Source: Actinomycetota bacterium (GTDB lineage: Bacteria; Acidobacteriota; Blastocatellia; Chloracidobacteriales; Chloracidobacteriaceae). From it: a DNA stretch of 10,502 nucleotides. Under the pieces are notes generated by a model. That model searched no databases. It was given only the letters and a program-made list of their open reading frames with translations, and was not told the DNA's origin. Position numbers and translations under genes: made by a program. The DNA is taken from the NCBI GenBank assembly GCA_013298335.1, contig JAAFHI010000052.1, forward strand, positions 1 to 10,502, read 5' to 3'. Positions 1 to 5,921 of this stretch are shown in pieces; position 1 is the stretch's first letter, and every line of letters begins with the position of its first letter.

Positions 1-1084
1 GGGCGAAGGCTCGACCGTGTGGGACAGCGAAGGCCGGAAATACCTCGATCTGACGGCTGCCTACGGCGTCGCCAGTCTCGGCCACTGCCACCCGGCGGTC
101 GTCGAAGCCATCGTCGAGCAGGCCCGGACGCTCATCGCCTGTTCCGCCTCGTTCGGCAACGACCAGCGCGCCCTGCTCTATGAGGAACTGGCGCAGGTGC
201 TTCCGGCGGGGATGGACCGCATCTTTTTCTGCAATTCCGGCGCGGAAGCCAACGAAGGCGCGCTCAAGTTCGCCCGTCTGACGACCCGTAAACACGGCGT
301 CATTGCGGCGATGCGCGGCTTTCACGGGCGGACGATGGGGGCGTTGACGGCGACCTGGGAACCGAAGTACCGCGAGGTCTACGAACCGCTGCTGCCGGGC
401 TTCAAATACATTCCCTACAATAATTTGGCGGCGCTGGAAGAGGCGTTTACCGAGGACATCGGGGCGGTGATTCTGGAGCCGGTGCAGGGAGAAGGCGGCG
501 TCCGTCCGGGCGATCAGGAATTTCTCACCGGTGCGGAACGGCTCTGCCGCGAGCGCGGGGCGATGCTCATCGTCGATGAAGTTCAGTCGGGTTTCGGTCG
601 GACCGGAACTTTCTTCGCGGTCGAGCAGTACGGCATCCGTCCGGACATTCTGACGATGGCGAAGGGAATTGCGAGCGGCTTCCCGATGGGGGCGTTCGCG
701 CTTGGTGAACGGGTGGTCAAACCCGAAATCGGCCAGCACGGCACGACCTTCGGTGGCGCGCCCCTCGCCTCCGCGACTGCGCGGGCAACCCTGCGCGTGA
801 TGCGCGAGACCGATCTGCCGACCCAGGTGGCCCGCAAGAGCGATTACTTCTTCACCCGGCTGCGCGAGATTCGGAGCGACCGTATCCGGGATATTCGCGG
901 CCTCGGTTTCATGATCGGGATCGAACTGAAGGAAAAGGTCGCCCCGTTCATCGCCGCCGCGCAGGAACGCGGGGTGCTGGTGCTGAATGCCGGTCCGACC
1001 GTCATCCGGATGCTGCCGTCGCTTGTGCTGACCGAAGCCGAAATCGACCGGGCGGTCGAGGTGCTGGCGGAAGTACTGGCTTAG
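1..1084 (+). CDS. argD: Class III PLP aminotransferase, acetylornithine / LysW-aminoadipate-semialdehyde type (5' partial)
   Basis: This is a pyridoxal-phosphate enzyme that moves an amino group between glutamate/2-oxoglutarate and an acylated ornithine or lysine precursor in cytosolic arginine or lysine synthesis. The reading frame is open to the left edge (codons from base 2, G-E-G-S-T-V-W-D), so the real start lies outside; the GTG at 17 is internal. About 360 of the usual roughly 390-400 residues are present. Seen: the NSGAEANEGALKFAR cofactor-phosphate region, FHGRTMGALTAT, EPVQGEGG, the VDEVQSGFGRTG strand with the PLP-contacting Asp, the AKGIASGFPMGA motif with the Schiff-base Lys encoded at 662-664, GTTFGG, and a C-terminal GPTVIRMLPSLV segment. 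The ELKEKVAPFI and GPTVIR stretches resemble LysJ enzymes of the LysW carrier pathway as much as ArgD, so the exact substrate is open. No neighbouring pathway gene is visible. Family call is firm, symbol less so. Confidence 0.9.
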   Translation, partial: GEGSTVWDSEGRKYLDLTAAYGVASLGHCHPAVVEAIVEQARTLIACSASFGNDQRALLYEELAQVLPAGMDRIFFCNSGAEANEGALKFARLTTRKHGVIAAMRGFHGRTMGALTATWEPKYREVYEPLLPGFKYIPYNNLAALEEAFTEDIGAVILEPVQGEGGVRPGDQEFLTGAERLCRERGAMLIVDEVQSGFGRTGTFFAVEQYGIRPDILTMAKGIASGFPMGAFALGERVVKPEIGQHGTTFGGAPLASATARATLRVMRETDLPTQVARKSDYFFTRLREIRSDRIRDIRGLGFMIGIELKEKVAPFIAAAQERGVLVLNAGPTVIRMLPSLVLTEAEIDRAVEVLAEVLA

Positions 1085-1090
1085 GACCTT

Positions 1091-1174
1091 CCCTCCCTCA
1101 CGGTCGGGGTTCCATACCCGTTGCCGAATGGTACTTGGTGGCGGACGGTATGGAACCCCGACCGTAAGGGAGGG
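1091..1174. repeat. Long inverted repeat (28-base arms, 28-base loop)
   Basis: Bases 1091-1118 are the reverse complement of 1147-1174 at 27 of 28 positions; the single mismatch is C1099 against A1166. The arms begin with CCCTCCCT and contain ACGGTCGGGGTTCCATACC. The element starts seven bases after the aminotransferase stop codon. It lacks a T-run, so it is not a classical intrinsic terminator, and no flanking target-site duplication is seen. Its size and form fit a REP-like or small non-autonomous mobile repeat; whether it recurs in the genome cannot be seen here. Confidence 0.85.
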
Positions 1175-1204
1175 TACCCCGAAACAAAATCCGGTTCGGT
1201 TCGT

Positions 1205-1248
1205 AAAGCGCGTGTGCTACAAACATTTCGTTTCAGTACACGCGCTTT
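1205..1248 (+). promoter_or_regulatory. Strong stem-loop in the leader of the zinc-ribbon/HNH operon
   Basis: AAAGCGCGTGTGCT at 1205-1218 pairs with AGTACACGCGCTTT at 1235-1248 (13 Watson-Crick pairs plus one G-T), with a 16-base loop that can add an AAAC/GTTT inner stem. Outer A and T triplets give the look of a bidirectional terminator, but no further T-run follows. It ends about 12 bases before the GAGGT ribosome site of the next gene, leaving no room for a promoter downstream. The operon transcript therefore either carries this hairpin in its leader or must read through it. It may be a terminator for the aminotransferase, a leader attenuator, or a protein-binding palindrome. Confidence 0.55.
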
Positions 1249-1272
1249 CACTATTCAGCGAGGTAGCCTGTG

Positions 1273-1899
1273 ATGTTTTGTCCAAGCTGCGGGACGGAAG
1301 AACGTCAGCCGAGCCAATACTGTCGGGCCTGCGGGGCCGACCTGCGGACGGTCCGGACGGCGCTGCTTCGTCCCGATGAGGTGACGTCTTCCGCCGTCTC
1401 GGCCCGCGAGGAAATCGGTCGGGCCTTCGCCGAGCGGATTCGCGCCGCGCAAACCACGAAAGACCTCGCCAAGATTACCGAGGATGTCCTTCCCGAAATC
1501 GAGAAATTTCTCGAATCGCCCGCCGAAAAGCGGTTGCGCCGCCTGCGGACGGGAACCATCACCGCCGCAGTCGGCCTCGGGGTCATGATCATGCTCCTGA
1601 CCGGCAGCATTCATATTCCGTTTGGACCCTTTGCCGGACTGCTCGTGTTCTTCATCGGCCTCGGAACCGTCCTGAACGGTCTGTATTTCACCGTGCCGGG
1701 AAAAACCATTCCCGACCGGCACCTCGACGCCGAAGCCCAACTCCTGATGGACAAGCTCCCCGCGCCGCCGCCGGTCAATCAGTTGGCCGCGCCCCCCGTT
1801 GGATACCGCACCGGTCAGTTGCCGCCGCCCTCCGTGACAGAAGAAACCACGCACCAACTCCCGCGGGAAGCGACGCCTGTGTCCCGGCAAACGTCATAA
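1273..1899 (+). CDS. Membrane-anchored zinc-ribbon protein, paralogue 1 of 3
   Basis: Function unknown. With ATG 1273 as residue 1 (208 aa), an N-terminal zinc ribbon has Cys at 3, 6, 17 and 20 (CPSC and CRAC knuckles). A charged, probably helical segment follows (about 40-90), then two hydrophobic spans at about 94-112 and 118-140, a Pro-rich stretch and the tail SVTEETTHQLPR (187-198). Arg/Lys before the first span (KRLRRLR) suggests both ends face the cytoplasm. A GTG directly precedes this ATG, but GAGGT at 1260-1264 is better spaced for ATG 1273, and the paralogues also begin M-x-F-C. It is the first gene of a four-gene run, 15 bases ahead of paralogue 2, and the most divergent of the three. 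The zinc ribbon could bind protein or nucleic acid; the sequence does not decide. Confidence 0.85.
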   Translation: MFCPSCGTEERQPSQYCRACGADLRTVRTALLRPDEVTSSAVSAREEIGRAFAERIRAAQTTKDLAKITEDVLPEIEKFLESPAEKRLRRLRTGTITAAVGLGVMIMLLTGSIHIPFGPFAGLLVFFIGLGTVLNGLYFTVPGKTIPDRHLDAEAQLLMDKLPAPPPVNQLAAPPVGYRTGQLPPPSVTEETTHQLPREATPVSRQTS

Positions 1900-1914
1900 A
1901 TAGAGGATTTTGGA

Positions 1915-2532
1915 ATGCAATTCTGTCCAGCATGCGGGGCACAGCAGAGTCAGGCCGGTCAGTTCTGCCGGGGATGCGGCGCGGATTTGCGGGTTGTTCG
2001 AACCGCCCTTCAGACACCTCCAGGAAATTCGGATACTGCCCGACTTGAAATCGCCCGGGCCGTGTCGGCGAAAATTGCCGCGATTGACCCGAATGATGAG
2101 CAGTTGGTCACAAAAATCGCGTTTCTTCGTCAGGAATCTCAAAAACTGCTTGATTCTCCTGATGATCGCCGCCGAATGAATCTGACGATTACCATCGGCG
2201 CCGTCGGAGGCGGCGCGTTGTTCTTTTTTATGATTCTCCTCGGCAAGATCATCCAAAGCGGTGATAGGAATAATATCTCGGGATTGTTCGTCCTGATGCT
2301 GATCACCCTGCTGGCTACGCTTGCTTCCCTGGTTCTTACGAGTATCTTCCCCAGAACCCGGAAGGCGGCGACTCTCGATCTTCCGGTGTCTTTTCAGGCC
2401 GCTACAGGTCGCCCGACCCCGACAGCGGAAATTCAGCCCCCGCAACCGATGCTCACGCCGCCTTCCGTGACCGAGGAAACGACGCACCAACTCTCGCGGG
2501 CAGGCGTGCCGATTTCGCGGAATACGGCGTAA
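1915..2532 (+). CDS. Membrane-anchored zinc-ribbon protein, paralogue 2 of 3
   Basis: This 205-residue protein has the same plan as its neighbours. The zinc ribbon has Cys 4, 7, 18 and 21 (CPAC and CRGC); a helical segment spans about 42-86; two membrane spans lie at about 89-110 and 121-145; a tail with PPSVTEETTHQL sits near 182-193. Basic clusters DRRR before span 1 and RTRK after span 2 predict cytoplasmic N and C termini. The start is supported by AGAGGA at 1902-1907, seven bases upstream. Its first 35 residues are identical to paralogue 3, while the rest is only about half identical by eye. It follows paralogue 1 by 15 bases and precedes paralogue 3 by 15 bases, so co-transcription is very likely. 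Specific role unknown; a scaffold or sensor at the membrane is a guess. Confidence 0.85.
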   Translation: MQFCPACGAQQSQAGQFCRGCGADLRVVRTALQTPPGNSDTARLEIARAVSAKIAAIDPNDEQLVTKIAFLRQESQKLLDSPDDRRRMNLTITIGAVGGGALFFFMILLGKIIQSGDRNNISGLFVLMLITLLATLASLVLTSIFPRTRKAATLDLPVSFQAATGRPTPTAEIQPPQPMLTPPSVTEETTHQLSRAGVPISRNTA

Positions 2533-2547
2533 AGAAAGGAGTTCCCG

Positions 2548-3177
2548 ATGCAATTCTGTCCAGCCTGCGGGGCGCAACAGAGTCAGGCCGGCCAGTTCTG
2601 CCGGGGATGCGGCGCGGATTTGCGGGTCGTCCGGACCGCCCTTCAGACGCCCATCGCGAATCCGGATACGGGCCGGCTTGAAATTGCCCGGGCGATGACC
2701 GCCAAAATTGCCGCCCTCGACCCGAACGACCGGCGACTCGCCAAAAAAATCGCCACCATTCGGGAAGAAGCCGACAAACTGCTCGAATCCAGCGAGGAAC
2801 GCCGCAAAAGACAACTGCTGCGCCTGATTGCGATGGTTGGCGGCGGGGTTCTGGTGGTGATGATGGGCCTGATCGAAAAGGTGATTACGCGTGGGAATGC
2901 CCATGACGCGGAAGGAATGCTGGTACTGGTCGTCATGACGGTGCTGGCGACCCTGACGGCATTGCTGCTGGCGAACATCTTTCCGCGCAACCGGCGGACG
3001 ACGGCAACGCCCGAACTTCCGATAACCTATCCGGCCAGCCCGGCCCGGACCTCGCCGACAGTGGAACTTCCGGTTGAAAAACCAATGCTTGCGCCGCCTT
3101 CGGTGACGGAAGGCACAACGTACAACCTGCCCCCGATTGCCGTTCCCGTACCGGTTGCCGAGCGCAATACACGGTAA
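2548..3177 (+). CDS. Membrane-anchored zinc-ribbon protein, paralogue 3 of 3
   Basis: This 209-residue protein has a zinc ribbon (Cys 4, 7, 18, 21), a charged helical linker (about 42-90, with many Lys/Glu pairs), and two hydrophobic spans near 91-110 and 122-145. RNRR follows the second span, and a Pro-rich tail holds PPSVTEGTTYNL (183-194), a variant of the motif in the other two. The start has a good ribosome site, AAAGGAG at 2535-2541, six bases before ATG. The close match to paralogue 2 at the N terminus points to tandem duplication. It lies 25 bases upstream of the HNH nuclease gene, which suggests translation from one message. No enzymatic motif is visible, so it is likely structural, regulatory or a sensor. 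Confidence 0.85.
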   Translation: MQFCPACGAQQSQAGQFCRGCGADLRVVRTALQTPIANPDTGRLEIARAMTAKIAALDPNDRRLAKKIATIREEADKLLESSEERRKRQLLRLIAMVGGGVLVVMMGLIEKVITRGNAHDAEGMLVLVVMTVLATLTALLLANIFPRNRRTTATPELPITYPASPARTSPTVELPVEKPMLAPPSVTEGTTYNLPPIAVPVPVAERNTR

Positions 3178-3202
3178 ATTCAACTGATCTGGAACAAGAA
3201 AA

Positions 3203-4324
3203 ATGGGAATTCTCCAGCCTCATATCGATCCAGTTCTTTTTGAGTGCCGATTTGAAGAATTCCGGGCTTTCATCGAAAACAAGTCAAATACGTCTTTCGA
3301 CTCTTTTTCCTCAAATCCATACACGAAAAATGAAGAGGGATTTAAGTCCAGGCTTCAGGTAGATGGGCAGGCCGCCCTTTCTCCTCACTTGTGGAAACAA
3401 TCCGACATTGGAACAGGCACCATCGTCAGAGGGGTTATTTCCGCCATTGAACTTCCTCAGAACAAACTTGTGCGGTGGCAGGGAAAATATGGCCCCCAAT
3501 CCCGACCGCACCGACAACTCCATGAAATTCTCGAAAAAGGTGCTGATCTTCCGAGCATCGAAGAATGTTTCTTTGGATTTTACAGGGGTAATTTGGAAGA
3601 TTCTCTCGCTTTTTCCCACCTGAGCGCCTTTTTCGGGAAAACATATCCATTACTGGCCTATCTCTTTTTTCTGAAAGACCCGACCAGTTACCTTCCGATT
3701 GCACCAACTTACTTCGATCAGGCGTTTCACGATCTTGGTGCCGGCTTGAAGACCAGTAAAAGATGTTCCTGGGAGAACTACCAAACGTTTTTGAATTTGT
3801 TCTTTGAACTCAAGATACTGCTGAGTGGGCGAATTGGCCCTGCCGTCAGTCTCCTTGATGCCCACTCGTTTGCCTGGATTCTTGCCTGCCAGATGGAACG
3901 GACACCCGATACAGAGGTCCAGTGGTATCAGAAGTTGAGTATCTCGGAGCGTGAGGCGATCGTTAAAGCTCGTATTGGTCAGGGCAAGTTCCGACAGAGT
4001 TTGATTGATTACTGGGGAAAGTGTTCAGTGACTGGATGTTCCGAAATCAGGCTTTTGCGGGCTTCACATATAAAACCCTGGGTCGTCTCATCCTTGACCG
4101 AGCGATTTATTCACTTCAATGGACTGCTTTTGTCACCCGGACTCGATGCCTGCTTTGATGGCGGTTACATCAGTTTCGATGATACGGGGAAAATCCTCGT
4201 TTCTTCCCGTCTTTGCCCAGAGGATTATGTCCATTTGGGACTTCATCCTGATCTTTATTTACATAGAGTGGAGAAGGAGCACCAGGTTTTCCTGGCTTAC
4301 CACAGAGAACATATCTTCAAATAA
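3203..4324 (+). CDS. HNH endonuclease-domain protein (HNH_2 type)
   Basis: A 373-residue soluble protein with a nuclease domain at the C terminus, about residues 250-373. Seen: a GQGKFRQSLIDYWGKCSVTGC lead-in (written here in part as Cys274 and Cys279), ASHIKPW with the likely general-base His289, FNGLLLSP with Asn306, and LDACFDGG with Asp315 and Asp319, then SFDDTGKILVS. This order matches the HNH_2 family found in stand-alone nucleases and restriction-like proteins. The N-terminal 250 residues are not recognised; YLPIAPTYFDQAF at 163-175 resembles a segment I associate with some HNH proteins and may be part of a recognition domain. A weak GGA at 3191 is the only ribosome site. Base composition is lower in places: 25 of 60 G+C at 3241-3300 and 28 of 60 at 4021-4080, against 39 of 60 at 1021-1080, which hints at transfer. 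Likely role is DNA cleavage, perhaps in defence. Confidence 0.85.
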   Translation: MGILQPHIDPVLFECRFEEFRAFIENKSNTSFDSFSSNPYTKNEEGFKSRLQVDGQAALSPHLWKQSDIGTGTIVRGVISAIELPQNKLVRWQGKYGPQSRPHRQLHEILEKGADLPSIEECFFGFYRGNLEDSLAFSHLSAFFGKTYPLLAYLFFLKDPTSYLPIAPTYFDQAFHDLGAGLKTSKRCSWENYQTFLNLFFELKILLSGRIGPAVSLLDAHSFAWILACQMERTPDTEVQWYQKLSISEREAIVKARIGQGKFRQSLIDYWGKCSVTGCSEIRLLRASHIKPWVVSSLTERFIHFNGLLLSPGLDACFDGGYISFDDTGKILVSSRLCPEDYVHLGLHPDLYLHRVEKEHQVFLAYHREHIFK

Positions 4325-4366
4325 GCTCATTGATGCAGAGTTTTGAAATCGCATCGAAATTGACAT

Positions 4367-4403
4367 GGCGCGTCCGCGCGGGTAGGTTGCGGGACGCGCC
4401 TTT
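4367..4403 (+). terminator. Possible intrinsic terminator after the HNH gene
   Basis: GGCGCGTCC (4367-4375) pairs perfectly with GGACGCGCC (4392-4400) across a 16-base loop and is followed by only three T residues. It sits about 40 bases after the HNH stop codon and before the HEAT-repeat gene. The stem is strong, but the short T-run makes efficiency uncertain. Confidence 0.45.
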
Positions 4404-4430
4404 CGACTTCATGTAATTTCTGAGGGTATG

Positions 4431-5741
4431 ATGCGTTCCTCAATGAAAATTCTACCTTTCGCTCTCTCCATCCTCCTTCTTCCATCGGGCGCGGTCGCCC
4501 AGTCGCCGCAGGAAAAAACCATCGCCGATCTGGTGAGTCCGGACGTGAAAACCCGTCGCCGGGCGGCCCGCGACCTCGGCGAACGCCGGTTCCGGGAAGG
4601 CACCGCGCCGCTCCTGACCGCCCTGAAAAACGATTCCGATCCGGAAGTCCGGGCCAACGCGGCGATTTCACTCGGCAAAATCAAGGACACCGAGGCGATT
4701 CCGAATCTCGTCGAAGCCCTGCGCGATCCGGCGGCGGATGTTCGCCGGGCGGCGATTCGCGGCGTGGTTTCCTACTCCATCGAAAGCGACATCGGCTTCA
4801 TTTTCGCCCGGCGGAAGGGCCTCAGTACGTTCAATCCGTTCCTCGAAACCAACGAACCGATCATCGTCGCGCCGTTCACGAAGGTTGACGAGCGTATTTT
4901 GAGCGGTCTGGCCGATCAGATGCGCGACGACAACGATCTCGACAACCGGCGTTCGGCGGTGCGGGCGCTCGGCGTGCTGCGGGCGGACGCGCAGGTCGAC
5001 GCAATGGTCGGCGCGCTCACCGATGCCGACCTGCGGGTGGAAATTTTCCGGGTTTTCGTCAAGCTGGGGAATCCGGAATACGGGAAGTACGTAATTCCGT
5101 ACTTTGACGCCCCCACGAGCGAAGTCCGGGATCAGGCCGTCGCAGCCGCCGGGCTGCTGCGAACGAAGGATGCCGCCGCGCCGCTCAACGAGCGGTACCG
5201 AAAGGCCACGGCGGAGGATGAACGCGGGCGTCGCAAGACGATTCTCGAAGCCCTCGGGCGCATCGGAGACAGTTCGAGCGAGGACATTTTTCTGGAAAAC
5301 TTCGCCAATCCCGACGATGACCGCCGCCGGTTCGCCTTCGAAGGTCTCGGACGGGCGGGAAACACGCAGCTCGTGACCCGGATTTCGTCGGCCCGCCTCA
5401 ACGAGAAGAAGGAAACCGTCAAGCTGGCCCAGGCGTTTGCGCTTTACCGGATGGGCCGATCCGAGTATCTGCTTGAAATCGTCCGGCAGCTCGACTCGCT
5501 CTCGTTCGCCGATCAGGCCGCGGGCTATCTTCCGGAACTGCTCAATCCACAGGATTTACATCCATATTTCCGGCGTTCGACCGCGCCCGGAATGGTCCGC
5601 ATGATGCACGCAATGGGAAAAATCGGGACTTCCTCCGACATCCCGGCCATCGAGGGAATGCTCCGGGAGCGCGATTCCAGCGTGGTCAACGCCGCGAATC
5701 TGGCGATTCAGCAGATCCGGCGGCGGGAAGGCGGAAAATAA
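4431..5741 (+). CDS. Secreted HEAT-repeat protein
   Basis: A 436-residue alpha-solenoid scaffold expected in the periplasm or envelope. The N terminus has a signal peptide: MRSSMK, a hydrophobic core ILPFALSILLLPSG, and a likely cut after AVAQ at 21-24. HEAT-like repeats follow: residues 28-115 hold about three typical units (TRRRAARDLG, PEVRANAAISLGKI, ADVRRAAIRGV), then further units at about 172-210, 228-250, 268-310 and 400-430 (NAANLAIQQIR). A less regular part at 118-165 breaks the series. Such repeats bind other proteins; no catalytic motif is visible. ATG 4428 directly precedes the chosen ATG 4431, but GAGG at 4422-4425 is too close to the former. ATG 4443 is also possible and would still give a signal peptide. 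It is a monocistronic gene by position, convergent with the regulator downstream. Partner unknown. Confidence 0.85.
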   Translation: MRSSMKILPFALSILLLPSGAVAQSPQEKTIADLVSPDVKTRRRAARDLGERRFREGTAPLLTALKNDSDPEVRANAAISLGKIKDTEAIPNLVEALRDPAADVRRAAIRGVVSYSIESDIGFIFARRKGLSTFNPFLETNEPIIVAPFTKVDERILSGLADQMRDDNDLDNRRSAVRALGVLRADAQVDAMVGALTDADLRVEIFRVFVKLGNPEYGKYVIPYFDAPTSEVRDQAVAAAGLLRTKDAAAPLNERYRKATAEDERGRRKTILEALGRIGDSSSEDIFLENFANPDDDRRRFAFEGLGRAGNTQLVTRISSARLNEKKETVKLAQAFALYRMGRSEYLLEIVRQLDSLSFADQAAGYLPELLNPQDLHPYFRRSTAPGMVRMMHAMGKIGTSSDIPAIEGMLRERDSSVVNAANLAIQQIRRREGGK

Positions 5742-5743
5742 GA

Positions 5744-5921
5744 AGTCTGGGAGTCGGGAGTCTGGGCGTCTAAGAGTCTAGGCGTCTCGGAGTCTGAAAG
5801 ACGAAGACAAGGAGACAGGGAGATAGAAAGAGTCACGGTGACTTTTGTCTTCCGACTCCAAGACTCCAAGACTCCAAGACTCCAAGACTCCAAGACGCCC
5901 AGACTCTAAGACTCCAGGACT
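5744..5921. repeat. Octamer short-sequence repeats in inverted orientation between convergent genes
   Basis: The left block (5744-5796) is a degenerate series of AGTC or CGTC cores spaced mostly every eight bases. The right block (5854-5921) contains perfect consecutive copies of GACTCCAA followed by degenerate ones. The blocks are roughly reverse complements, so the region can fold into a long imperfect hairpin and may end transcription from both sides. The right block runs past the stop of the minus-strand regulator (5906-5908) into its last codons. The centre (5797-5853) is purine-rich and shows no gene. Confidence 0.85.

Noticed and set aside
1894..3183. Minus-strand open frame spanning paralogues 2 and 3
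   Set aside because: The translation is Arg/His-rich and repeats because the plus-strand genes repeat; both plus-strand genes have ribosome sites.
4360..4388. TTGACA (4360-4365), 17 bases, TAGGTT (4383-4388) as a promoter for the HEAT-repeat gene
   Set aside because: The -10 matches only three of six bases and the site overlaps the terminator-like hairpin; too weak to call.
5744..5921. Octamer array as a CRISPR
   Set aside because: Units are eight bases with no spacers of regular length.
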